This document shows, in pieces, positions 9,104 through 16,279 of a DNA stretch of 30,696 nucleotides. The stretch spans positions 9,707-40,402 of the forward strand of contig DGHL01000036.1 of the NCBI GenBank assembly GCA_002392645.1, in the 5' to 3' direction. Each line of letters starts with the position of its first letter. Position 1 is the stretch's first letter. The translations under genes and the position numbers were made by a program. This stretch comes from Prevotellaceae bacterium UBA3849. Lineage in GTDB: Bacteria > Bacteroidota > Bacteroidia > Bacteroidales > Bacteroidaceae. The notes beneath the pieces were generated by a model. That model made no database searches. It was not told where the DNA came from and was given only the letters and a program-made list of their open reading frames with translations.

Positions 9104-10084
9104 CTACTCACTATCTACCGTAATATAGCGCGAGAAAAACAACGTCGCACCTATCACCGCTATGAAAGCAGCGAATATCACACCCATTCCTACCAAATGA
9201 TTCATCGGATCAGTCCATATCTCATTGAAAAAGCCATTACGTGCAGCTATCTCAACAAAAGACCAGAACACTATTACCGTTGCTAAGGCAAAGCGCATGT
9301 TCCTACCCCATGAAGATATATGCAACTGCTTCTTCAACATCAGAATCGCCCCCACAAGACATACAAGAGCAAATATCAAAGTAACAGGATGGCTTTGACC
9401 AAGGAATACCGGATCATAGCAAAACATCAAGACAAGATATACACCCCACATCATCACATTCCACTCCATAAAGACAACCATGGCCGAATGATGTGCAATG
9501 GGCCTCAACTCTACGCTCTCTCCTGCCCTGTTACGCAGACAATGCTTTTGTATCCAATTAATAAAGTCACATCCAGTCTTGGTGCAGAAGATGTAAAGCA
9601 TCATTATAGTCATCCACATGCCAAATGTTGCCGGCATAATTAGGTATTCAGGACGTGAGCCTCGTATCATCTTAAGTTCCGCCCTGCTATATTCTTCAAG
9701 TTCCTTGCCGTTTATCAGATACTCCTGATTAGAAATCATTCCGTTTACATACTCTGTAGTAGTCTGTATAATACCTGAGCCTTGCAGGTCGCAATGCACT
9801 CCATAACGCTGCGCATAATACACGAACAAGAATTCCACCCATCCTGTCCAAAACAGCATAGCACCTATCAAGCCAAACACCGTCTGTCTGGTATCACCCT
9901 TGACAAACACGCCTGCTATCGTCAGGACAAGGCCTATGAAGCCCATCATGAATGCACTATAATGCAGCGTGGTCGGCTCCATAAAATGCTCCATCATTGC
10001 CATCAAGGCATGCCCGAGTGGCATAAGCAAGAGAACAATCACAAAACTACCCAACGTCTTTCCTATGTAAATTCTTGATTTCAT
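9104..10084 (-). CDS. Multi-pass inner-membrane protein of unknown function
   Basis: I do not recognise this 326-residue protein. It has about eight hydrophobic segments: roughly residues 12-31, 43-62, 68-90, 150-170, 203-222, 232-250, 263-282 and 292-316. A hydrophilic region of about 55 residues (95-150, containing EYVNGMISNQEYLINGKELEEYSRAELKMIRGSRPEYL) separates the third and fourth. The N-terminal segment has histidines within or next to membrane helices (LGHALMAMMEHFMEPTTLHYS), which could bind metal or heme, but no known motif is complete. It appears to be a single-gene unit: the xylA terminator lies upstream and it has a promoter-like site. A conserved Bacteroidales membrane protein is the safest label. 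Confidence 0.75.
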   Translation of the reverse strand: MKSRIYIGKTLGSFVIVLLLMPLGHALMAMMEHFMEPTTLHYSAFMMGFIGLVLTIAGVFVKGDTRQTVFGLIGAMLFWTGWVEFLFVYYAQRYGVHCDLQGSGIIQTTTEYVNGMISNQEYLINGKELEEYSRAELKMIRGSRPEYLIMPATFGMWMTIMMLYIFCTKTGCDFINWIQKHCLRNRAGESVELRPIAHHSAMVVFMEWNVMMWGVYLVLMFCYDPVFLGQSHPVTLIFALVCLVGAILMLKKQLHISSWGRNMRFALATVIVFWSFVEIAARNGFFNEIWTDPMNHLVGMGVIFAAFIAVIGATLFFSRYITVDSE

Positions 10085-10150
10085 ATAATTACCTGTCTTT
10101 AAAATAAAATATTAAGAACCTATTCCTTATCATTTAGGTATATATAGCTA

Positions 10151-10182
10151 CAAAAGTAATAAAAAATATCAACATACGCAAC
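10151..10182 (-). promoter_or_regulatory. Probable promoter of the 326-aa membrane protein gene
   Basis: Minus strand: GTTG (10182-10179, 3 of 4 matches to TTTG), 20 nt, then TACTTTTG (10158-10151). It lies after the xylA terminator and about 67 nt before the start codon. Confidence 0.45.
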
Positions 10183-10223
10183 ATATCACCCCAAAGTATT
10201 TTCATTTCCTGCACAATAAAAAA

Positions 10224-10255
10224 GAAGAAGCGACATAATCACATGCCACTTCTTC
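10224..10255 (-). terminator. Rho-independent terminator of the xylBA operon
   Basis: Minus-strand RNA forms a 9-bp stem with arms at 10255-10247 and 10232-10224 (GAAGAAGTG / CGCTTCTTC, one wobble) followed by TTTTTT. It lies 63 nt after the xylA stop codon. Confidence 0.8.
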
Positions 10256-10318
10256 CTAAAGAATTTACCTTACGTTTTCTAATACGCAAAATTACTAATA
10301 AATCGCTACATAATATTA

Positions 10319-11635
10319 TTATTTCGCATAGAGTGCAACGATAGCCTCATAGAGCTCCTGCTTGCCAGAAGTCTGCTTTGGCTCGTTCACCTTCTTGCCA
10401 TATTCATATACCTGTTCCAGTGTGAGCTTGCCATCCTCGAAGTCCTTGCCCATGCCACTGTCAAATGAAGCATAGCGCTCCTTCAGCATCTGTGGGATTG
10501 GTGACTTCTCCAGTATCTCAACAGCGTTGAGCAGTGCACGTGCACATGCGTCCATACCAGAGATGTGCGCGATGAAGATATCCTCAAGGTCGGTAGAGTT
10601 ACGACGTGTCTTAGCGTCGAAGTTCGTACCTCCTGTGCCGAGACCACCGTTACGAACGATCTGCATCCAAGCCTGTGTAAGCTCGAAGTTATCGATTGGG
10701 AACTGGTCTGTATCCCATCCGTTCTGAGCGTCGCCACGGTTTGCGTCGATAGAACCAAGCATACCGTTGTCAACAGCCACTGCAAGCTCATGCTCGAATG
10801 TGTGACCTGCCAGAGTAGCGTGGTTCACCTCGATGTTAACCTTGAAGTCCTTATCAAGTCCATGAGTCTTGAGGAATCCGATGACTGTCTCTGTATCTAC
10901 GTCATACTGGTGCTTTGAAGGCTCCATTGGCTTTGGCTCAATGAGGAATGTGCCCTTGAAACCCTTGCCACGAGCGTAGTCACGAGCCATGCCAAGCATT
11001 GTAGCCATGTGCTCCTTCTCACGCTTCTGGTCTGTATTGAGAAGGCTCATATAACCCTCACGACCGCCCCAGAACACATAGTTCTCAGCGCCGAGCTTGA
11101 TACCTGCGTCAATAGCATTCTTGATCTGCACGATAGCGCGAGCCACCACGTCGAAGTCAGGGTTGGTTGAAGCACCGTTCATATAGCGTGCGTTACCGAA
11201 CACGTTAGCGGTTGACCACAGCAGTTTGATGCCTGTTTCCTTCATCTTCTCCTGCAGATAGTCAGTAATAGCCTTGAGGTTTGCCTCATACTCCTCTACG
11301 CTGCTGCCCTCTGACACGAGGTCAACATCGTGGAAGCAGAAGTAAGGAACACCCAGTTTCTGCATGATTTCAAAGCCTGCGTCGGCCTTGTTCTTTGCTA
11401 TCTCAACTGCGTCTGCGCCCTGGTTCCAAGGGAAAGTCTTTGTGCCGCCACCAAACTGGTCAGCTCCCTCTGCGCACAGTGTGTGCCACCATGCCATAGC
11501 GAAACGCATCCAATCTTTCATCTTCTTGCCTGCCACTACACGCTCTGCGTCATAGTAGTGGAAAGCCATAGGGTTCTTTGAATCAGGACCCTCATACTTG
11601 ATTTTACCAATCTCTGGGAAATACTCTTTTGCCAT
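10319..11635 (-). CDS. xylA: Xylose isomerase (class II)
   Basis: Cytosolic metal-dependent isomerase converting D-xylose to D-xylulose. At 438 residues it has the longer N-terminus of class II enzymes. Active-site residues are all present: H102 and D105 in FCFHDVDLV, E233 and K235 in LIEPKPMEP, E269 and H272 in NIEVNHATLAGH, D297, and D308/D310 in GDAQNGWDTDQFP; W50 and the FGGGTKTFPW segment line the sugar site. It is the second gene of a minus-strand unit, 76 nt after xylB, and ends before a clear terminator. No xylose transporter or regulator is beside it. XylA enzymes of this Bacteroidetes type are close relatives of the anaerobic-fungal enzyme. Confidence 0.98.
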   Translation of the reverse strand: MAKEYFPEIGKIKYEGPDSKNPMAFHYYDAERVVAGKKMKDWMRFAMAWWHTLCAEGADQFGGGTKTFPWNQGADAVEIAKNKADAGFEIMQKLGVPYFCFHDVDLVSEGSSVEEYEANLKAITDYLQEKMKETGIKLLWSTANVFGNARYMNGASTNPDFDVVARAIVQIKNAIDAGIKLGAENYVFWGGREGYMSLLNTDQKREKEHMATMLGMARDYARGKGFKGTFLIEPKPMEPSKHQYDVDTETVIGFLKTHGLDKDFKVNIEVNHATLAGHTFEHELAVAVDNGMLGSIDANRGDAQNGWDTDQFPIDNFELTQAWMQIVRNGGLGTGGTNFDAKTRRNSTDLEDIFIAHISGMDACARALLNAVEILEKSPIPQMLKERYASFDSGMGKDFEDGKLTLEQVYEYGKKVNEPKQTSGKQELYEAIVALYAK

Positions 11636-11711
11636 TGTTTAATTATTTACGTTAATATATTTATTGATTTATTGTTCTTCGTTTTTTTATTCCCGATGCC
11701 TTACAGCGTTT

Positions 11712-13190
11712 TTACAGGTTCTCTTTCCAACGCTCGTAAGCCTCTTTGTATTGCTGTGCCTTTGCAGCATCCGGTTCTATCGTCGCGATGCGCTTCAGCG
11801 TAGAGAATGCCTCAACGTTATCCTTGTATATGCCAGCGCCCATGCCTGCGCCTTTGGCTGCTCCTACAGAGCCGTCGGTCTCAAGCAGTTCTATCGTAGC
11901 ACCCGACGTTGAAGCCAGAGTGTCGCGGAACAATGGTGAGAGGAACATGTTTGCCTTGCCGGCATGTATCTTCTTTATGTCCATACCCATCTGCTGCATT
12001 ATCTCCATGCCATAGCAGAATGAGAACACGATGCCTTCCTGTGCCGCCCTTACTATATGCGTGCGGTTGTGCTTGTTGAAGTTTATGCCTTTTATCTGGC
12101 ATCCTACTTCTTTATTCTCAAGCACACGCTCAGCACCGTTGCCGAACGGTGAGATCGTCACACCGTCAGAACCTATCGGAGCCTGCGCAGCGAGTTCGTT
12201 CATCTCTGCGTATGACAAGTCTGGCGTTATGTTGCGGTGTACCCATGCGTTGAGTATGCCGGTGCCGTTGATGCACAGCAGCACGCCAAGGCGGTCAAGC
12301 TCTTTAGTATAGTTTACGTGCGCAAAGGTATTGACACGACTCTTCGGATCATAGTTCACATCACCGAGTACGCCATACACAACGCCTGACGTTCCTGCCG
12401 TCGATGCTATCTCTCCTGGATTAAACACGTTCAGCGACAAGGCATTGTTTGGTTGGTCACCTGCCCTATAGCTTATCGGCGTACCCTCAGCCAGTCCGGT
12501 CTCTTCTGCCGCAGCCTTGCTTACCACGCTCTGCACGGCGAAGGTCGGAACGATGTCGGCTATGGTATCTTCTGCAAATCCGTAGTAATCGAACAGGAAC
12601 TTTGCCGGACGTTTCTCCTTAAAGTCCCACATCATACCTTCTGACAGTCCGCTGATGGTAGTGTTTATCTCGCCGCTGAGTTTCATGGCGAGGTAATCAC
12701 CTGGTAGCATCACCTTATATATATCAGAGAACAGTTCCGGTTCATTCTCCTTAACCCATGCAAGCTTTGCTGCCGTAAAGTTACCAGGCGAATTAAGCAA
12801 GTGAGAAAGACACTTCTCGCTGCCCAGGTCCTTGAAAGCCTTTTCGCCATAAGGCACTGCACGCGAGTCACACCATATAATAGAATCGCGAAGCACTTTC
12901 TGCTGTTTGTCAACACAAACCAGTCCGTGCATCTGATATGATATACCTATTGCCTTGATGTCGCTGCCTTTCGCATCAGCCTCAGCCATTATCTTACTCA
13001 GCGCCAACTTTGCGTTAGTCCACCACATCTCAGGGTCTTGCTCTGCCCATCCAGCCTTAACAGCCTTTATAGGTGCTTCCTTTTCCGGATAGAACGCCGT
13101 AGCTACCATCTGGCCGTTGTCAACGTCAACGAGCGAAGCCTTTACACTTGATGAACCAACATCAAATCCTAATAAATATTGTCTTGCCAT
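11712..13190 (-). CDS. xylB: Xylulokinase (FGGY family)
   Basis: Phosphorylates D-xylulose to xylulose 5-phosphate, feeding the pentose phosphate pathway. The 492-residue protein is full length: the N-terminal phosphate-binding loop D10-V-G-S-S-S-V-K, the sugar-site ISYQMHG (83-89), IIWCDSRA (104-111), catalytic base D245 in YRAGDQPNNA, and the ATP-site GTSG (266-269). Its ATG lies in AAAACAATGGC, nearly identical to the xylA start context. It is the first gene of the xylBA unit; the promoter-like site is about 270 nt upstream, and the leader between them is occupied by an inverted-repeat element (13211-13410). Confidence 0.97.
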   Translation of the reverse strand: MARQYLLGFDVGSSSVKASLVDVDNGQMVATAFYPEKEAPIKAVKAGWAEQDPEMWWTNAKLALSKIMAEADAKGSDIKAIGISYQMHGLVCVDKQQKVLRDSIIWCDSRAVPYGEKAFKDLGSEKCLSHLLNSPGNFTAAKLAWVKENEPELFSDIYKVMLPGDYLAMKLSGEINTTISGLSEGMMWDFKEKRPAKFLFDYYGFAEDTIADIVPTFAVQSVVSKAAAEETGLAEGTPISYRAGDQPNNALSLNVFNPGEIASTAGTSGVVYGVLGDVNYDPKSRVNTFAHVNYTKELDRLGVLLCINGTGILNAWVHRNITPDLSYAEMNELAAQAPIGSDGVTISPFGNGAERVLENKEVGCQIKGINFNKHNRTHIVRAAQEGIVFSFCYGMEIMQQMGMDIKKIHAGKANMFLSPLFRDTLASTSGATIELLETDGSVGAAKGAGMGAGIYKDNVEAFSTLKRIATIEPDAAKAQQYKEAYERWKENL

Positions 13191-13210
13191 TGTTTTGGTT
13201 TGTTAATCGT

Positions 13211-13410
13211 TTAAGGTGGGTTCTATTAATTCCCACCGTAATTTTAAACTTCAAACGTGGGTTAACGTTTTGTCATCTTTTCGTTTTCTTTCGGTGCATA
13301 CTATCAGTTCTTTCGGTCACATAGCCCGCTATGCTCCCTCAACAACTGACACTCTGCCCTCGAAACAAATTCGAAAATATAACAAAGCGAATTAATAGAA
13401 CCCACCTTAA
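13211..13410. mobile_element. MITE-like element with 22-bp terminal inverted repeats in the xylB leader
   Basis: A 22-bp sequence beginning TTAAGGTGGG (13211-13232) recurs as a perfect inverted copy at 13389-13410, bounding a 200-bp segment without an ORF. The left end is itself palindromic (GGTGGG, 11 nt, CCCACC at 13215-13237). Inside, CATAGC-CC-GCTATG (13320-13333) forms another hairpin. Small size, terminal inverted repeats and lack of coding fit a miniature inverted-repeat element, but no clear target duplication is seen beyond the TTAA contained in the repeats. Related palindromes occur at 13421-13441 (degenerate) and 18554-18576. The rest of the gene-free 13191-13530 stretch holds the xylB promoter. 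Confidence 0.55.
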
Positions 13411-13462
13411 GGTTATCAAAGGCGGTACTATATTTCCCACCATCAAATTATTTAATACAACG

Positions 13463-13494
13463 CAAAGGTAATAGTTTTTAAGTTCTCATACAAG
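13463..13494 (-). promoter_or_regulatory. Probable promoter of xylBA
   Basis: Minus strand: CTTG (13494-13491, 3 of 4 matches), 20 nt, TACCTTTG (13470-13463). It lies between nadD and the inverted-repeat element, so the xylBA transcript would begin near 13457 and carry the whole element in its leader. Confidence 0.5.
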
Positions 13495-13530
13495 CGTTAG
13501 CAAGACAAAAATACTTAAATGAAACATTTT

Positions 13531-14109
13531 TTACCTATAGAGTGAATATTTCTCCACCCTCCTCAGCACCGCATCGGGCACAAGGCCGGCTATATTCTCC
13601 CCTTTGTGAATCATCTTCCTTATCTCCGTACTCGACACCGGGAACAGCGGTACGTCGAGCACCTTTACCTTCTCTCCTACCCCATAGACTTTCTTCACTT
13701 CGCTTCCTTGTCTTGGATAGACTACCACCTCATAGTTACGCAGTATGTCTTCATAATGCGCCCAACGGTCAAAGCATTCCCAGTTGTCACCACCTATTAT
13801 CAAGACGAACTCTGCATCAGGATAGTCTTTCTGCAGATGCTGCAGCGTACTCCACGTATATGATGGTCGCGGCAGATGAAACTCATAGTCGGAAGCTTTC
13901 AGTCCCGGCTCGCCATCCAGCGCCGCCTGCACCAGTTGCAGTCGCACGTCTTCCGGAGCCAAGTCGCTGCTTGCCGCCTTCAATGGGTTTTGTGGCGACA
14001 CCATGTACCACACTTCATCCAATCCTGCAGCCTCAAGCATAGCCTTGCCCAGCGCCACATGTCCATTATGTATCGGGTTGAACGACCCTCCGAATAATCC
14101 TATACGCAT
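13531..14109 (-). CDS. nadD: Nicotinate-nucleotide adenylyltransferase
   Basis: Transfers AMP from ATP to nicotinate mononucleotide to give deamido-NAD in NAD biosynthesis. The nucleotidyltransferase signature GLFGGSFNPIHNGH is at the N-terminus (HxGH-type site), with IIGGDNWECFDRW in the middle and the C-terminal PVSSTEIR (ISSTxIR motif). I choose the ATG at 14109 (MRIGLFGG, 192 aa) over the in-frame GTG at 14133, because the family starts just before this motif and the upstream alternative would overlap the previous gene. The gap to the upstream secreted-protein gene is 16 nt, so it is probably co-transcribed with it, an unexpected partner for a housekeeping enzyme. Confidence 0.95.
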   Translation of the reverse strand: MRIGLFGGSFNPIHNGHVALGKAMLEAAGLDEVWYMVSPQNPLKAASSDLAPEDVRLQLVQAALDGEPGLKASDYEFHLPRPSYTWSTLQHLQKDYPDAEFVLIIGGDNWECFDRWAHYEDILRNYEVVVYPRQGSEVKKVYGVGEKVKVLDVPLFPVSSTEIRKMIHKGENIAGLVPDAVLRRVEKYSLYR

Positions 14110-14125
14110 CTTTTGTCTTCTATCC

Positions 14126-15802
14126 TTATTCACTGACCGCCCTTATGCTGAAGCCGTAGTAGCGGGCTTTATCTGCCATCATGCCTGTCGTGAAGTCGAA
14201 ACAACGGGCGTTGCTCGGGTTGACTTCCGAGATGCTGTTCGTCCAATAACGTCCGGCACTGCCTGCACTGCGCAAAGAACTGTTATAGCGATAGCCCGCA
14301 GAAGGCAGGAATATCGTGTTGCCATTCGGACCCGTAACCTCATAGCCTGCCACGCCATTATACTTGACATTGCCCTTTGGCTGCATGCGCCATTTACACT
14401 TTTCGCGCAGCTCAGTCACCTCTGCCTCCGTAGGCACGCGCCATTTCGCTCCCCAGTTCATCACGGCGGCATCGTCATCTTGCTCCAGTATCACCAATCC
14501 GTCCTTACGACCGTATGTGGCATCGTTGCAGTATTTCGTCAGCTGGTTGTATGCTCCGTTACAATATGCATAGTTAGCCCAGTTGAAAGTAGTATTTCCG
14601 CCTTCATAGCCTTCTGTCATCGCCCACGCAAAGTAGTCGCCATACTCCGTAGGTTCTGTAGCACCTACGTTACATGATGCCCACTTCACGCTCAGTCCAA
14701 GGTCAACTGCCTCACGTGTGTCGCTGCTCTCCAGCACGAACATCCTGACTTCACCATAGTGCGGAGTTCCGTCAATCACCGCGTATGCCCTGTAATACCA
14801 TGTATCTACGGTAAGTGGCAGCGTCACAGTAAATATGTTTTCATCGTCAACATCGCTTGCCTCTACGTTAAAGTCACCCAACGTCGGCACCTCGCTTCTT
14901 GAGTAGCAAACTCCTATCTTGAGCGTACCGTATGTGCCCATGCCCATGTTGAGTAGCGATGGCACGCTCAGTGACACTGAGTCTATATCTCCTGTCGTGA
15001 CCACCTTGTCGCCAGAGGTACGGAAGGCGCTGGTCAGTCCGTAGCTTACATAACCGTCCATCACTGCATACGGGCGGTAGTAATAGACCGTATCGCCAGC
15101 AAGCGCCGTTAGACTCACTGTATATCGTCCGTCACCGTCAACACTCTTTGCGAGTACTACGCCGTCGTCTGCTGACGGGTCTGACGTCATGGCGTAGCAT
15201 ACGCCGTATGTCAGCGTACTGTACTCTAACGTTCCGAGGCTCATGCCCGACGTTATGTTGGCACTGTAGCTCGTCACGTCAGTGGCTACGCCAGTAGTAA
15301 AGCCTATGCCCTGCCCTTCGGTCACGAAACTGCATACCTTGCCATACACGTACGTGCCGCCTACATTCATGAAGGCACGATAGTAATACGTCGTGGCTGG
15401 TGCAAGGTCAGCCAGCGCCACATCATACTTTCCATCGTCGCCTATCTCTGCAATGCCCACGGTAGCCCGCTTACCATTGTTTCGCGTAGGCGTGCCGTCC
15501 ATACAGTATATAACTCCCACCACTGTCGTGGCGTCATCCTTTCCGTTAAGGTTATTGGCCCATGCCGACACTTTTGCCGCATAGACTCCAACGTCGGTGG
15601 CATTGCCCGTCGTGACAGGTTCGCTATAGTCTGATATGTCGGGCTCATTGTCTTCCACCACCCAGTATATGCTGTCAAGGTCATCGGCATAATGCTCCAC
15701 CGTCATGCCGTTTGACAGGCATAACACCATCTTGTATTTCTGTGCCATGCCTGGCGTCAACGCCAGCAATGCGCACATTATGAGCACTATCTTTGTTTTC
15801 AT
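14126..15802 (-). CDS. Secreted FN3-like protein with C-terminal fib_succ_major-type domain
   Basis: Exported 558-residue protein with no enzyme domain that I recognise. MKTKIVLIMCALLALTPGMAQ is a signal peptide. About residues 60-165, 168-255 and 262-355 form three related FN3-like modules, each opening with VTTG.ATDV-like sequence and containing (Y)GV.Y and TYYYRA(Y/F)...YG motifs. From about 364 to the end is a domain opening VDLGLSVKWASCNVGA and continuing GDYFAWA, WRVPTEAEVTEL, FLPSAGYR, YWTNS and YGFSIRAV, the pattern of the Fibrobacter/Bacteroidetes major paralogous domain. Unlike the other big secreted proteins here it lacks the KGI..GKK tail and a 57-aa peptide partner; nadD follows after 16 nt. 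Its base composition looks more GC-rich than its neighbours. Confidence 0.85.
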   Translation of the reverse strand: MKTKIVLIMCALLALTPGMAQKYKMVLCLSNGMTVEHYADDLDSIYWVVEDNEPDISDYSEPVTTGNATDVGVYAAKVSAWANNLNGKDDATTVVGVIYCMDGTPTRNNGKRATVGIAEIGDDGKYDVALADLAPATTYYYRAFMNVGGTYVYGKVCSFVTEGQGIGFTTGVATDVTSYSANITSGMSLGTLEYSTLTYGVCYAMTSDPSADDGVVLAKSVDGDGRYTVSLTALAGDTVYYYRPYAVMDGYVSYGLTSAFRTSGDKVVTTGDIDSVSLSVPSLLNMGMGTYGTLKIGVCYSRSEVPTLGDFNVEASDVDDENIFTVTLPLTVDTWYYRAYAVIDGTPHYGEVRMFVLESSDTREAVDLGLSVKWASCNVGATEPTEYGDYFAWAMTEGYEGGNTTFNWANYAYCNGAYNQLTKYCNDATYGRKDGLVILEQDDDAAVMNWGAKWRVPTEAEVTELREKCKWRMQPKGNVKYNGVAGYEVTGPNGNTIFLPSAGYRYNSSLRSAGSAGRYWTNSISEVNPSNARCFDFTTGMMADKARYYGFSIRAVSE

Positions 15803-15864
15803 GGTAACTTTTCTTTTTTTTTAGTGAATATCATTCACCTCGTATTTACTGTGCCTTTTGGTGG

Positions 15865-15895
15865 TAAAAGTAGTTATTTTTTTTCATTCTGCAAA
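15865..15895 (-). promoter_or_regulatory. Promoter of the 558-aa secreted protein-nadD unit
   Basis: Minus strand: TTTG (15895-15892), 19 nt, TACTTTTA (15872-15865; last base deviates from TAnnTTTG). It lies 62 nt before the start codon. Confidence 0.5.
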
Positions 15896-15980
15896 ACTTT
15901 TTTGACGAAATCTGACAAAAAAAGTCAAAAATAGGATAAAAGCATGACATAAAAGCATGGCTGACAAAGTGTGAAAAGCA

Positions 15981-16014
15981 CAACAGGCAAAGACAATCAC
16001 ATCTTCACCTGTTG
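15981..16014 (-). terminator. Probable terminator after peptide 2
   Basis: Minus-strand RNA can pair CAACAGG (16014-16008) with CCTGTTG (15987-15981) around a 20-nt loop, followed by TGCTTTTC. The stem is 7 bp and the T run short, so this is a moderate candidate, 37 nt after the peptide stop codon. Confidence 0.5.
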
Positions 16015-16051
16015 CTATTACCTTTTAAACCTTTATTCGTCTGGCTTTGCC

Positions 16052-16225
16052 TTACCAGACTTTATCTTCTTCATCTTCGTTAAACCACCCGTCACCTGCC
16101 TCTTTGGCATCCATTTCACCTGTTTGTTTTTCCGGGTCGGCAACAAGATCCGACACACCCATCAACGCCTGCATGTCGTCTAAGTGCAGCATGTCTATTA
16201 TTGGTTCTATATATTCTTTTTTCAT
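16052..16225 (-). CDS. 57-aa acidic peptide, family member 2
   Basis: Small protein of unknown function, starting MKKEYIEPIIDMLHLDD, with ALMGVSD in place of LAGS at residues 20-26, and ending DAKEAGDGWFNEDEEDKVW. It is the same length as the two other members and shares the K-x-Y-I-x-P opening, the spacing of 17 residues from that Pro to the central Ser, the AK pair and the Trp-plus-acidic end. AAGGA lies 8 nt before the ATG, a plausible ribosome site. The stop of the 678-aa secreted protein gene is 54 nt upstream on the same strand with no terminator between, so the two are probably one operon. The divergence of the central block suggests an older or differently specialised member. Confidence 0.7.
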   Translation of the reverse strand: MKKEYIEPIIDMLHLDDMQALMGVSDLVADPEKQTGEMDAKEAGDGWFNEDEEDKVW

Positions 16226-16279
16226 AATATGTGTCCTTTCTCTTTATAAGTAGATACTGTTCTTTAGTCACTCGGAAGT

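Noticed and set aside
10287..10294. TAATTTTG on the minus strand just after xylA as a promoter for the 326-aa membrane protein
   Set aside because: The xylA terminator (10224-10255) lies downstream of it and there is no -33 box; the site at 10151-10182 fits better.
13211..13410. Inverted-repeat segment as a simple terminator for nadD or a riboswitch
   Set aside because: The arms are 156 nt apart, no T run follows, and no known riboswitch core was recognised; the mobile-element reading explains the perfect ends better.
13542..14042. 166-aa plus-strand ORF opposite nadD
   Set aside because: nadD on the opposite strand carries all family motifs; this frame is Pro/Ser/His-rich with no domain.
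14003..14677. 224-aa plus-strand ORF over nadD and the 558-aa protein gene
   Set aside because: It overlaps the nadD signature and the fib_succ_major-type domain on the other strand; low-complexity Cys/His-rich translation typical of a shadow frame.
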